This document shows, one piece after another, positions 9,211-18,010 of a DNA stretch of 64,000 nt (position 1 is the first letter of the stretch; the number at the start of each line of letters is the position of its first letter). Both the position numbers and the translations under genes were made by a program. This DNA comes from DASSUW01 sp963811895 (GTDB taxonomy: Bacteria > Actinomycetota > Thermoleophilia > Solirubrobacterales > Solirubrobacteraceae): assembly GCA_963811895.1 (NCBI GenBank), contig CAWETE010000004.1, positions 682,001 through 746,000 on the forward strand, read 5' to 3'. The notes under the pieces were generated by a model. That model had not been told where the DNA came from, did not search any database, and saw nothing but the letters and a program-made list of their open reading frames with translations.

Positions 9211-9770
9211 GCGCCCCGCCCGCTCCCGGCCCGTACCTGCAGACGGTCTCGGGCCGCTGGGTCAACCCGTTCGACCCGGATCCCGACCAGATCGACATCG
9301 GCGACATCGCGCGGGCGCTGGCCAACCAGTGCCGGTTCGGCGGGCACTGCCGCGTCTTCTACTCGGTCGCGCAGCACTCGGTGATCGTGTCCGAGCTGGT
9401 CGAGCAGCGCGGCGGCGACACGGAGGAAGTCTTCGCCGCGCTCATGCACGACGCCACCGAGGCGTACCTGGGCGACATGCCGCACCCGCTCAAGCACCGC
9501 AGCCCGCTGGGAGCGGCGTTCAAGGACGCCGAGGACCACCTCGAGCAGGCGATCCGCGAGCACTTCGCCATCAAGCCGGACGTGCCCGAGATCAAGCGCG
9601 TCGACCGCGCGCTGCTGGCCACCGAGCGCCGGGCGTTCAGCGCCGAGGACTGGCACTGGCCCGAGCTGGAGGGCGTCGAGCCGCTCGACCTCGAGCTGCG
9701 CGCGTGGCCGCCGGACGAGGCGGCCGCGGCGTTCGCCCGCCGCTACGCCGAGCTGGACGCCCGCCGCTAG
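9207..9770 (+). CDS. HD-domain metal-dependent phosphohydrolase (YfbR-like)
   Basis: A 187-aa HD-superfamily hydrolase. Metal ligands are seen as His in FYSVAQHSVIVSELV (near residue 55), the HD pair in ALMHDATEAYLGDMPHPLK (near residue 80) and Asp in IKRVDRALLATERR. The arrangement resembles small 5'-deoxynucleotidases and other nucleotide-clearing HD proteins, but the substrate is not evident. The most plausible start is TTG at 9207, which overlaps the hemQ stop (TTGA) and gives a short lead into the conserved LQTVSGRWVNPFDP. Its stop TAG overlaps the end of the convergent methyltransferase. Confidence 0.85.
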   Translation: MSAPPAPGPYLQTVSGRWVNPFDPDPDQIDIGDIARALANQCRFGGHCRVFYSVAQHSVIVSELVEQRGGDTEEVFAALMHDATEAYLGDMPHPLKHRSPLGAAFKDAEDHLEQAIREHFAIKPDVPEIKRVDRALLATERRAFSAEDWHWPELEGVEPLDLELRAWPPDEAAAAFARRYAELDARR

Positions 9771-10641
9771 CGCCGCGCGGTCGCGATCAGGCTGACGCCG
9801 GGAAACTTGAGCCTTCGGCTCGCGTGTCCTTGTAGCCGAGGCCGGCCGCCGTCGTATAGGCGGCGGCCGCCTCCCGTACGCGCTCTGCAAGCGTCCGCGC
9901 GGCCGGCTCGGGCAGCCCCGCGAGGATGCGCGAGAGCGGGCCGGCGAGGGCCGAGGTGCGCTCCCACCACTCCTCGAAGGACGCGGCGCGCAGCGGCACC
10001 TCGAGCTCGCCGACGGCGACGTCGCGCAGGCCGGCGTCCTCGAGCAGCGTGGCGAGCCCGCCGGCGTCGGAGAGCGAGAACGGACCGGGGACGCCGGGCG
10101 GCGGTACCGGCCGCCCGAGCTGGGCGGCCACCGCGTCGAAGACGACGCCCAGCCATGGGTTGCGCTCGCGCGGGCCCCAGACGGCGATGGCGACGCGCCC
10201 GTCCGGGCGCAGGACCCGCCGGATCTCGCGCGCGGCGCGGCCCGGATCGGTGGCGAACATCAGCCCCTCGCGGCAGAGCACGACGTCGTACGCGTCGCCG
10301 GGCTCGTCGATGCTCTCGACGTCGAGCACGCGCGTGCTCACGTTCCGCACACCGGCGGCCTTGGCACGCGCCGCGGCGATCTCCGTCATCCCGGCGGCCA
10401 CGTCCGAGAGCACGACCTCGCCGCCCGGAGCGACGCGGGCCGCGGCGGCCAGTCCCAGCCCGCCCGGCCCGCAGGCCAGCTCGAGGACGCGCTCGCCCGG
10501 GGCGGGAGCCGTGAGCTCCAGCATCCGCTCGGCCACGGCGGCGCCGCGGGCGTCGGCGTAGTCGGCGTGCTCGGCCCAGGCGGGCGCGACGGCGTCCCAC
10601 ATGCCGTGGAGATGAGGGCGGAGGTCTTCGCTGATCTGCAT
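9767..10641 (-). CDS. Class I SAM-dependent methyltransferase (UbiE/type-11 like)
   Basis: The AdoMet-binding motif I is LELACGPGGLGLAAAARV (near residues 54-71), with the acidic motif-II region VVLSDVAAGM and post-motif EIRRVLRPDGRVAIAVWGP. The methyl acceptor is unknown. The plain frame stops at 9787 after SSFPASA. Restoring one base near 9810-9812 would give the typical family ending LKFPGVSLIATARR and a stop at 9767, so I consider the C-terminus frameshifted. The gene is divergent from a TetR gene, which may control it. Confidence 0.82.
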
Positions 10642-10678
10642 ATTCGATGCTCTCTACGAGTAATGAAGTCAGCGGTAG

Positions 10679-11338
10679 GATACGCAAATCGCCGAGCCCG
10701 TCAAGCCCAAGCGCCGCTACGACTCGTCACGCCGGCGCGAGCAGGCAGCCACCACCCGACGCGACATCCTCGAAGCGGCGCAGCGGCTGTTCGAGCGGCA
10801 GGGGTATGCGGCGGCGACGATGGAGGCGATCGCGGGCGAGGCCGGCGTGGCGCTCAAGACCGTCTACGTGGCCTTCGAGACCAAGAGCGGCCTCCTGCGC
10901 GCGCTCTGGAACCACCTGCTGCGCGACGGCCGCGACCAGATGCCCGTGGCCGAGCAGCCGTGGTACCGCGAGGTGATGGAGGAGCCCGATCCCGAGCGCC
11001 GTCTGCGGCTGACCGCGCGCAACTCGCGTGTGGTCAAGCTCCGCATCGCCGGCGTGCTCGAGGTGATCCGCACCGCCGCGCCGATCGATCCGGACATCGG
11101 CGCGCTCTGGCGCCGCATCGAGACCGAGTTCCACGCCAACCAGCGCACGATCGTCGCGAGCCTCGCCGAGCAGGGGGCGCTGCGGGTCGACGTCGAGCGT
11201 GCGGCCGACATCCTGTGGACGCTCAACCACCCGAGCCTGTGGCAGCTGCTCGTCGAGCAGCGCGGCTGGACGCCGGAGCAGTACGAGCAGTGGTGTGCGG
11301 ACACCGCCTGCTCGCAGCTCCTGCTCGGCGGCGACTAA
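10679..11338 (+). CDS. TetR/AcrR-family regulator with no recognisable start codon
   Basis: The helix-turn-helix region is read as ILEAAQRLFERQGYAAATM followed by EAIAGEAGVALKTVYVAFET (nt about 10763-10880). That is a typical TetR N-terminus preceded by the basic stretch KPKRRYDSSRRREQ. The C-terminal ligand domain includes ADILWTLNHPSLWQLLVEQ. The frame opens at 10679 just after a stop, yet there is no ATG, GTG or TTG before 10820, which lies inside the HTH. Either an indel has cut off an upstream start such as ATG 10663 (one base out of frame), or a rare start is used. It is divergent from the methyltransferase, a common arrangement for a regulator and its target. Confidence 0.82.
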   Translation, partial: DTQIAEPVKPKRRYDSSRRREQAATTRRDILEAAQRLFERQGYAAATMEAIAGEAGVALKTVYVAFETKSGLLRALWNHLLRDGRDQMPVAEQPWYREVMEEPDPERRLRLTARNSRVVKLRIAGVLEVIRTAAPIDPDIGALWRRIETEFHANQRTIVASLAEQGALRVDVERAADILWTLNHPSLWQLLVEQRGWTPEQYEQWCADTACSQLLLGGD

Positions 11339-11757
11339 GCGACGATCGCGGGGATCGTCGGCGCGCCGAGCGCCCTGGCCACCGACACGCGGTGGTGGCC
11401 GTCGCGGATGGCGTAGCGCTCACCGACCTGGACGACCGTGATCGGCGGCAGCGAGGCGCCGGAGTGGAAGGCCATGAAGACGCGCTGCCAGCGGCAGCGG
11501 GTCTGCGCCGTGGGCCGGAAGTGCTGGTCGAACTGGGCCGCGCGGTTGGGCTCGGTCGTGCCGGCGATGGCTTCGAGCGGCAGCTCGACGACGCCGCGCG
11601 GACCGCGGCGCCGGTCCGCGAACTCGTCGTAGACGGGGAGTCCGCACACGCTGCGCCCGAGGCCGCGCAGGCGGCCGGCGAACGCGGCCCGCCGGCGTGC
11701 CCGGTAGGCCGACGTGAACGCCCGATCGGCCTCGAGACGGCTCCAGTCGTTCAACAT
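11335..11757 (-). CDS. ParB/sulfiredoxin-like nuclease-domain protein
   Basis: This 140-aa protein ends in a ParB N-terminal-type fold: LPPITVVQVGERYAIRDGHH followed by RVSVARALGAPTIPAIVA, containing the GHHR box that binds nucleotide. The N-terminal 70 residues are Arg-rich and unassigned. It lacks the HTH and dimerisation domains of chromosome-partition ParB and has no ParA partner nearby, so a partition role is unlikely. Its stop overlaps the stop of the convergent TetR gene. Confidence 0.7.
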   Translation of the reverse strand: MLNDWSRLEADRAFTSAYRARRRAAFAGRLRGLGRSVCGLPVYDEFADRRRGPRGVVELPLEAIAGTTEPNRAAQFDQHFRPTAQTRCRWQRVFMAFHSGASLPPITVVQVGERYAIRDGHHRVSVARALGAPTIPAIVA

Positions 11758-11820
11758 GTGGCAACTGTCGCAAGGCTCGGCCGCGGCGGCGATACGGCCT
11801 GCTGGAAACCGGGGGTTCGG

Positions 11821-12303
11821 CTAGCCCGTCTGGTCGGGCAGGCAGTCGTCGAGCCGGTTGTCCTCCGCGAACGGCCGCGTGTCGCGCGCGATCTGCGTGA
11901 ACTCCCCCGACAGCTCCTCCAGCCGCTTCTGGTCGCCGGCGCGGGTCGCGTCGGCGAGCTCGGGGATCATGTCGAAGGCGCGCTCGACGCCGTCGAGGAA
12001 GCTCGTCCAGTTCGCCTCGAGGTCCGACGGCGGCTCGAGCGCCCGCAGGCGCTTCATGTACGGCTCGTACGCCTCCGCCGTGCTCTCCAGCACGGTCGCC
12101 ACGACGCGGCGCTGCTCCTCGAGCGACTGCGGCTTGCCGGCGGCCTCGGACTGCTCGCGCGTGACCTCCTGGATCTTGGCCTCGCCCTCGCGGCAGATCT
12201 TGTTCGCATCCGCGACGAAGTCGCCCGTCGAGGAGCTGTCGTCGCCGCCGCAGCCGGCGAGGAGGACGAGCGCGAGTGTCAGGGAGAGCAGCGGGCGGGT
12301 CAT
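11821..12303 (-). CDS. Small secreted lipoprotein of unknown function
   Basis: The ATG at 12303 gives a clean lipoprotein signal (MTRPLLSLTLALVLLAGCGG, with the lipobox LLAGC). An upstream in-frame start at 12336 would overlap the divergent DHH start and is less likely. The mature part (about 140 aa) is helical and charged, with two Cys residues (NKICREGEAK and LDDCLPDQ) that could form a disulfide linking its ends. I do not recognise a functional family; similar small lipoproteins are common in actinobacteria. Confidence 0.75.
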   Translation of the reverse strand: MTRPLLSLTLALVLLAGCGGDDSSSTGDFVADANKICREGEAKIQEVTREQSEAAGKPQSLEEQRRVVATVLESTAEAYEPYMKRLRALEPPSDLEANWTSFLDGVERAFDMIPELADATRAGDQKRLEELSGEFTQIARDTRPFAEDNRLDDCLPDQTG

Positions 12304-12334
12304 GACAACGCCATACCCTGCCGATGTTGGTCCC

Positions 12335-13272
12335 ATGACGCAGCTTCAGGCAGAGCGCTTCCGTCTCGTGACGCGCTCCGATTTCGACGGGCTGGTGTGC
12401 GCCGCCCTCCTCAAGCACCTCGGCATGCTCGACGACGTCAAGTTCGTCCACCCCAAGGACGTGCAGGACGGGAAGGTCGAGCTCGGCCCCGGTGACATCA
12501 CCACCAATCTCCCGTACCACCCGGACGTGCACATCGCGTTCGACCACCATCACTCGGAGACGCTCCGGGTCGAGGGCCGGCCCGCCAACCACGTGATCGT
12601 CCCGGCGCCGAGTCGGCCGCCCGCGTGGTGTACGAGCACTTCGGCGCCGCGGCCACGTTCCCCGGCATCGAGGAGCTGATGGACGCCGTGGACAAGGGCG
12701 ACGCCGCCCAGTTCTCGCTCGAGGAGATCCTCGAGCCGTCCGGCTGGACGCTGCTCAACTTCCTCATGGACCCGCGCACCGGCCTCGGCCGCTTCCGCGA
12801 GTTCCGGATCTCCAACTACCAGCTGATGATGGAGCTGATCGACGCCTGCACGACGCTGAGCGTCGAGGAGATCCTCGCGCTGCCGGACGTCGCCGAGCGC
12901 GTCGAGCTCTACGACGAGCACGCCGCCAAGGCCGCCGAGCAGATCGGCCGCTGCGCCACCGTGCACGGCAACCTCGTGGTGCTCGACCTCCGCGACGAGG
13001 AGGTCATCCACCCCACGAACCGCTTCACGATCTACGCGATGTTCCCCCAGTGCAACGTCTCGATCCACGTGCTGTGGGGCCTCAAGCAGCAGAACACCGT
13101 CTTCGCGACGGGCAAGTCGATCATCGACCGCGGCAGCCGCACCAACGTCGGCGAGCTCATGCTCTCCTACGGCGGCGGCGGCCACGAGGCGGCCGGCACC
13201 TGCCAGATCGCCAACGAGGACGCCCCCCGCGTCCTCGGCGAGCTCGTCGCCCGCATCAACGCCGACGGCTGA
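12335..13272 (+). pseudogene. DHH-family phosphoesterase / exopolyphosphatase-like protein, one frameshift
   Basis: The N-terminal DHH domain shows RSDFDGLVCAALLKHLG and AFDHHHSET, the Mn-binding motifs. The C-terminal DHHA1 domain ends with GGGGHEAAGTCQI. The frame shifts at about nt 12602-12608: adding one G to CCCGG gives continuous NHVIVPGAESAARVVYEHFG. All catalytic motifs are intact and the total is about 312 aa, so this is likely a functional gene with a consensus error. The function is probably cleavage of small phosphodiesters or polyphosphate. An inverted repeat follows 5 bp after its stop. Confidence 0.85.
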
Positions 13273-13277
13273 ACCCC

Positions 13278-13347
13278 AAGGGGGTCAGACCCTTCTGTAC
13301 TGCAACAGTTTCGATCTGTAGTAGCACAGAAGGGTCTGACCCCCCTT
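13278..13347. repeat. REP-like inverted repeat with GGGTCAGACCC core
   Basis: The left arm 13278-13298 (AAGGGGGTCAGACCCTTCTG plus T) and right arm 13326-13347 are complementary over 21 bp with a single extra C in the right arm. The 27-nt spacer itself contains a second imperfect symmetry (CTGT...ACAG repeated). It sits between the DHH stop and the glycosylase start. A palindromic GGTCAGACC core is typical of mobile REP elements linked to RAYT transposases, but no transposase is in the window. It could also act as a transcription terminator. Confidence 0.7.
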
Positions 13348-13361
13348 ATACGCTCGGGGCC

Positions 13362-13979
13362 GTGCTGGCCTCGGATGCGCACCTGCACCGCGCCGATCCC
13401 GTGATGGCGCGGCTGATCGACGACGGCGGGCCGCTGCCGGCCAAGCCCGGCCGGCGCGGGCGCCCCGAGGATCCCTACGGCGTGCTCGTGCGGGCGATCA
13501 CCGGCCAGCAGCTGTCGGTGAAGGCCGCCGACTCGATCTGGAAGCGGTTCGTCGAGCGATTCGGCCACACGCCGACGCCCGAGCAGATCCTCGCCGACGA
13601 CCCCGAGGAGCTGCGGGTGGCCTGTGGCTTCAGCCGGGCCAAGGTCGTCTACCTGCGCTCGCTGGCCGAGCACGTGGTCTCCGGCGAGCTGGAGCTCGAC
13701 CGGCTGCCCGATCTGCCCGACGAGGAGGTCATCCGCGAGCTGACCGCGGTCAAGGGCATCGGCGAGTGGACCGCCCACGTGTTCCTGATGTTCACGCTGC
13801 AGCGGCCCGACGTGCTGCCGACCGGCGACCTCGGGGTGCGTAACGCGGCGATGCGCGCGTACGGGCTCGCGCGCCCGCCCGCACCCGCCGAGCTGAAGGC
13901 GCTGGCCGAGCCCTGGCGTCCGCACCGGACGCGCGCCTGCCTATACCTGTGGCGGAGCCTGGACAACGAGCCCGCCTGA
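13362..13979 (+). CDS. DNA-3-methyladenine glycosylase II (AlkA-like, HhH-GPD)
   Basis: The 205-aa enzyme removes alkylated purines from DNA. It has the ITGQQLSVKAAD helix, the helix-hairpin-helix LTAVKGIGEWTAHVFLM and the catalytic Asp in LPTGDLGVRNA, which together define the HhH-GPD fold. It lacks the extra N-terminal domain of E. coli AlkA, as do many actinobacterial versions. The GTG at 13362 is the first start after the inverted repeat; the open frame upstream runs through the repeat and is not coding. The redoxin lipoprotein follows 23 bp downstream. Confidence 0.87.
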   Translation: MLASDAHLHRADPVMARLIDDGGPLPAKPGRRGRPEDPYGVLVRAITGQQLSVKAADSIWKRFVERFGHTPTPEQILADDPEELRVACGFSRAKVVYLRSLAEHVVSGELELDRLPDLPDEEVIRELTAVKGIGEWTAHVFLMFTLQRPDVLPTGDLGVRNAAMRAYGLARPPAPAELKALAEPWRPHRTRACLYLWRSLDNEPA

Positions 13980-14002
13980 CCCGGCTACCCTCATGCACCG
14001 TG

Positions 14003-15013
14003 ATGAGGAGGCTCGTGCTCGCCGCGCTGCTCGGCTGCGCCATGGCCGGCTGCGGCGGCGGCGGTGACGGCGGCGCGTCCGACGACCCCGTCAGCCGCGT
14101 GCCCGAGGAGGGCGGCCTGCAGGCGAACGTGCGGGCGGCCTCCCAGCCCGACGAGTCGATCTTCCCGTCGGCGGCCGGCAAGACGCTCACCGACCTCGCC
14201 GAGGAGGTCAAGGGCGGCGGGTCGACCGAGGTCGGCCTCGCCACTTCGGTGTTCACGGTCGGCGAGAACCGCCTCGCCTTCGGGATGATCGACGACCAGG
14301 GCCAGTTCGTGTACGGCCCGACGGCCGTCTACGTCGCGCCGACGCCGGACCAGCCCGCCGAGGGCCCGTTCCTGGCGCCCGCCGACGTGCTGCTCACCGA
14401 GGGGCGCTACCGCTCCCGGCAGGCGGCCGAGGAGACCGACCCGTTCGCCGCCGTCTACCAGGCGAACGTGCAGTTCGACCAGAAGGGCCCGTGGGCGGTG
14501 CTGGCGGTGACGCAGAACGGCAACACGTTCGTCGCCGCGCCCGCGAACGTCACGGTGTCGACGAAGAAGGCGGACGAGATCCCCGACGTCGGCGAGCCGG
14601 CGCCGAAGGTGGCGACCGACACGCTGGCCTCCGTCGGCGGCGACGAGGAGCTGCTGGACACGCGCACGCCGCCGAGCGACATGCACGAGCAGAGCCTCGA
14701 CAAGGTGCTCGGCAAGAAGCCCGTGGCCCTGCTCTTCTCGACCCCGCAGCTCTGCCAGTCGCGCGTCTGCGGGCCGGTGACCGACATCGCCGTGGAGCTC
14801 AAGGCCAAGTACGGCGACCAGATCGAGTTCATCCACCAGGAGGTCTACACGGACAACGATCCGAACCAGGGGCTGCGCGAGCCGCTGGAGGCCTTCCGGC
14901 TGCGGACCGAGCCGTGGCTGTTCGTGATCGACGCGGACGGCAGGATCACCAGGCGGCTCGAGGGCTCGTTCGGGCAGAAGGCCTTCGAGGACGCGATCAA
15001 CACCGCGCTCTAG
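14003..15013 (+). CDS. Lipoprotein with C-terminal thioredoxin-like domain
   Basis: The N-terminus is a lipoprotein signal (MRRLVLAALLGCAMAGCGGG). The mature protein (about 320 aa) has a beta-rich first half (VFTVGENRLAFGMIDDQGQF) and a thioredoxin-fold second half. That half contains KPVALLFSTPQLCQSRVCGP, where Cys-x4-Cys sits at the usual thioredoxin active-site position, followed by EPWLFVIDADGRITRRLEGS. The C-x4-C spacing resembles Sco/TlpA-like proteins more than classical CxxC thioredoxins. A role in extracytoplasmic redox or metal delivery is plausible. The membrane protein starts 8 bp after its stop, suggesting an operon. Confidence 0.8.
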   Translation: MRRLVLAALLGCAMAGCGGGGDGGASDDPVSRVPEEGGLQANVRAASQPDESIFPSAAGKTLTDLAEEVKGGGSTEVGLATSVFTVGENRLAFGMIDDQGQFVYGPTAVYVAPTPDQPAEGPFLAPADVLLTEGRYRSRQAAEETDPFAAVYQANVQFDQKGPWAVLAVTQNGNTFVAAPANVTVSTKKADEIPDVGEPAPKVATDTLASVGGDEELLDTRTPPSDMHEQSLDKVLGKKPVALLFSTPQLCQSRVCGPVTDIAVELKAKYGDQIEFIHQEVYTDNDPNQGLREPLEAFRLRTEPWLFVIDADGRITRRLEGSFGQKAFEDAINTAL

Positions 15014-15021
15014 GCATCGGC

Positions 15022-16384
15022 GTGGTCCAGCTCTTCGCACACGGCGGCCCGATCCAGCGGACGCCGCTGCCCCTCGATCCGATCTTCTTCGCCTGGGGCG
15101 CCGCCGCCGTCCTCGTCATCTCCTTCGCGGCGCTCGCCCTGCTGTGGCCGCGGCCGCGGCTCCAGGACCCGCCGTGGCGACCCATCCCGGGGCTCGGGCC
15201 GCTCCTCGGCAGCCGGGCGGTCGAGATCGTCTGCGGCGCTGTCGGCGTCGCGCTGCTGGGGATCGTCATCGCGGCGGGGTACATCGGCCCCGACATCAGC
15301 ACGGACAACCTCGTGCCGACCTTCATCATGATCACCTTCTGGGTGGGGATGGTGGTCCTGTCGGTGCTGTTCGGGGACGTGTTCAGGGCCTTCAACCCGT
15401 GGCGTGCGATCGGACGGGCGACGGGTGCCGTGGTGGGGCGGCGCGCCGGCAGCCGGCGCGCCTACCCGGAGTGGCTGGGCCGTTGGCCGGCCGCCGTGGG
15501 CCTGCTGATGTTCACCTGGATCGAGCTCGTCGGGGGGTGGGCCGACTTCCCGCGCACGCTCACGACGGCCATCGTCGGCTACACGGTCGTGACGCTGGTC
15601 GCGCAGGCGGTATGGGGCGTCGAGACCTGGACGCGGCGCGGCGAGGCGTTCTCCGTCTACTACAACCTGCTGTCCCGCATCAGCGTGTTCGAGACGCGCG
15701 ATCGCGTGGCCGGCGTCCGCCCGCCGCTCGGCGGGCTCCCGCAAGCTCGACACCCCGCCCGGAACGATCGCGATGATCATGGTCATGATCGGCACGGTCA
15801 CGTTCGACGGCCTGAGCCAGGGCTCGCTCTGGGGGTCGATCGGGCCGGCGCTGCAGGACGTGTTCACGGCGATCGGCCTGACCGAAGAGACGGGTCTCGA
15901 CCTGGCGGAGACGATCGGTCTCATCGGCGGCGTGCTGCTCGTCGCCGGCTTCTACTGGCTCGGCATGGAGGGCGCGCGATCGGTGGGCGGCGACCTCGAC
16001 GGCGCGCAGCTGCGCCGCGTGTTCGTGCACACGCTCGTCCCGATCGCAGCCGTGTACGTCCTCGCCCACTACATCAGCTACCTCGTCCACGAGGGGCAGG
16101 CGATCCAGTACCTGGCGTCGGATCCGTTCGGCCGGGGCTGGGACATCTTCGGCCGCGCGTCGGCGGCTGTCGACTACTCGGTGCTCAGCCAGACCGGTCT
16201 CTATTGGATCTGGCTCGGCCTGATCGTCACCGGCCACGTCGCGGCGCTGATCCTCGCCCACGACCGCGCGCTGGCCACCTACGGGCAGGTCACGCAGGCC
16301 GTGCGCTCGCAGTACTGGATGCTGAGCATCATGGTCGGCTTCACGATGCTCGCCCTCTGGCTGCTCTACCAGGCCGGGCGCTAG
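15022..16384 (+). pseudogene. Polytopic membrane protein of unknown function, one frameshift
   Basis: About 450 residues with roughly ten hydrophobic segments, from IFFAWGAAAVLVISFAALAL near the start to LSIMVGFTMLALWLLYQA at the end. GTG at 15022 gives VVQLFAHGGPIQ, a short periplasmic-type lead. The frame changes at 15733-15736, where one extra G in a GGG run separates RPPLGG from SRKLDTPPGTIAMIMVMIGT. Relatives are sometimes labelled fenitrothion hydrolase, a name I would not transfer. Conserved acidic and His-containing loops and the adjacent redoxin lipoprotein hint at metal or redox chemistry in the membrane, but this is inference only. Confidence 0.72.
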
Positions 16385-17673
16385 TCGCAGGTCGAGCGCG
16401 GAGGCGGGGCGCTCGGCTGCTTGCGCGCGCCCCAGGCCTGCCACTCGCGCAGCGCAGGGCGGGCGCGCGCCAGGTCGGTGGTGACGAGGCCCGTCGGGAA
16501 CAGGTCGTCCTCGCGCATCGTGTACTGGGCGGCGACGGTCACGCGCGGATCGGCGCGCCAGGCGCGCAGGCGCCGGTGCAGCAGCCGGCAGCCCTGCGCC
16601 TCGCTGGTGATCCCGCGCGCGAGCGAGAGGCCGCCCGGCGCCGGGCCGACGCCGGTCTCGGTGATCCAGATCGCGTGCTCGCGCGGGCAGCGGCGGGTCG
16701 CCAGCGCGGCCTTCACGGTGGCGACCGGGTCGGTGCCGCCGATGTAGGCGTGCTGGGACCACACCGGCGCCGCGCACACGAGCTCACGCGGCAGGCCCTG
16801 GATCATCTCCGCGACGCCCGTGGCGCGCGCGCTGGGCTCGAGGATGCCGGCCATCTCGCCGAGGACGAGCTGGTCGTCGCCGCCGCCGTGCTCGGCGAGC
16901 TCGGCCCGTGCGGCGCGCGCGAGACGGGCGTAGGGCGCGACGGCCCGCGACGGGGAGAGCGCGTCGCACGCCTTGCGCTGGGGCGAGATGAAGTACGGGT
17001 GGTTGGGCTCGTTCCACGGCGTGAGGTAGTCGATCCGCACGCCGTAGTCCTCGGCCAGGTCGAGCACGGCGGACACCAGCGTGCGGTACGCCCGCAGGTC
17101 GCGTGGCGGGCCGGCGCCCTCGCCGGCCCGGCAGCCGCGCGGCGGGACGGCCGCCCACTGCGGCGTGCTGGTGAACACCACCAGCGACTGCCAGCCGCCG
17201 TCGCGCTGGCGAGCGGCCAGCGCCCGCAGCTGGTCCTGGACGCTCGCGTAGGGCGCGCACGGCTGCTTGTCGCGCATGCAGCCGAGGTCGACCTTGGCCA
17301 GGTCCGCCGGGGCGGCGGGATCGGGCTGGAGCATCTCCCAAACGATCACCAGCCGGTAGAGCTCGGGCTTCATCCGCACCAGCTCGTCGCGCCAGCGCCG
17401 GAACGGCTCGGCCACCGGGAGCACGTCGTCGGGCGCGAACAGGTAGGGGTTCGGCTCGGTGATGCCGACGGCCAGCGACGGGCTCTCGGCCGGGGCGTCG
17501 AGCTGCGCCCTCTCGGGCGTGGGAGTCGGCGTCGGCGTGGGTGCCGGTCGCGGCGCGGGTGGCTCGCCGTCCCCTCGCGTCAGGACGACGACGAGGACGA
17601 GCGCGACCGCGACCGCTAGACCGCCGAGACCTCTTCCTCGTCCGCCACGCGGAACGAGGAGCCGCAGCCGCAC
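16381..17673 (-). CDS. Secreted or membrane-anchored glycoside hydrolase-like TIM-barrel protein (clan GH-A)
   Basis: The 430-aa protein has an N-terminal hydrophobic segment (LAVAVALVLVVVLT), a Pro/Thr-rich linker with TPTPTPTP, then a catalytic domain. Two Glu residues at the expected strand ends identify clan GH-A: the acid/base in YLTPWNEPNHP near residue 221 and the nucleophile in AIWITETGVG near residue 336. The specificity is unknown; the order resembles GH5/GH39. The only available start is GTG 17673, giving an unusual 58-bp overlap with the 3' end of the erpA-like gene on the same strand. The 3' end overlaps the convergent membrane protein. Confidence 0.78.
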   Translation of the reverse strand: MRLRLLVPRGGRGRGLGGLAVAVALVLVVVLTRGDGEPPAPRPAPTPTPTPTPERAQLDAPAESPSLAVGITEPNPYLFAPDDVLPVAEPFRRWRDELVRMKPELYRLVIVWEMLQPDPAAPADLAKVDLGCMRDKQPCAPYASVQDQLRALAARQRDGGWQSLVVFTSTPQWAAVPPRGCRAGEGAGPPRDLRAYRTLVSAVLDLAEDYGVRIDYLTPWNEPNHPYFISPQRKACDALSPSRAVAPYARLARAARAELAEHGGGDDQLVLGEMAGILEPSARATGVAEMIQGLPRELVCAAPVWSQHAYIGGTDPVATVKAALATRRCPREHAIWITETGVGPAPGGLSLARGITSEAQGCRLLHRRLRAWRADPRVTVAAQYTMREDDLFPTGLVTTDLARARPALREWQAWGARKQPSAPPPRSTCD

Positions 17674-17969
17674 GCCGCGATCACGTTGGGGTTGTCGACC
17701 TTGAAGCCGGCGCCCTGGAGGCCTTCGACGTAGTCGACCACGGCGCCGCGCACGTACGGCAGGCTCGGGCCGTCGACCAGGATGCGGAGACCGTGGTCCT
17801 CGAACACCTGGTCACCCTCGCGCTGGGTGTCGAACGCAAGCGCGTACTGGAAGCCCGAGCAGCCGCCCCCGCGCACGCCGACCCGCAGGCCGGAGGTCTG
17901 GATCTCGGCGCCCTGGCTGTCCAGGAACTCCTGCACCTTCTCGGCGCCCTTTTCGGTGAACGTGATCAT
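17616..17969 (-). CDS. A-type Fe-S carrier (HesB/IscA/ErpA family)
   Basis: This 117-aa A-type carrier receives and delivers Fe-S clusters to apoproteins. The three invariant Cys are present: RGGGCSGFQY, and the C-terminal pair in IAACGCGSSFRV. Length and motif spacing are typical. It is divergent, over 41 bp, from bolA and grxD, which encode proteins that handle Fe-S clusters together, so the three probably form one functional group. Whether it is ErpA or IscA cannot be settled from sequence alone. Confidence 0.92.
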   Translation of the reverse strand: MITFTEKGAEKVQEFLDSQGAEIQTSGLRVGVRGGGCSGFQYALAFDTQREGDQVFEDHGLRILVDGPSLPYVRGAVVDYVEGLQGAGFKVDNPNVIAACGCGSSFRVADEEEVSAV

Positions 17970-18010
17970 CGCTTCAGAAAGAATAGCGCCCGCTACTCTC
18001 TCTTCTTATC

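Noticed and set aside
11335..11757. Chromosome-partition ParB locus
   Set aside because: Only the nucleotide-binding ParB-like fold is present; no HTH domain, ParA or parS-like palindromes.
15022..16384. Fenitrothion hydrolase annotation
   Set aside because: The name is used for some relatives but no hydrolase motif is visible in this hydrophobic protein.
14491..17619. 1,042-codon plus-strand open frame
   Set aside because: Only 15022-15735 of it is coding (membrane protein, same frame); the rest is shadow opposite the glycosidase.
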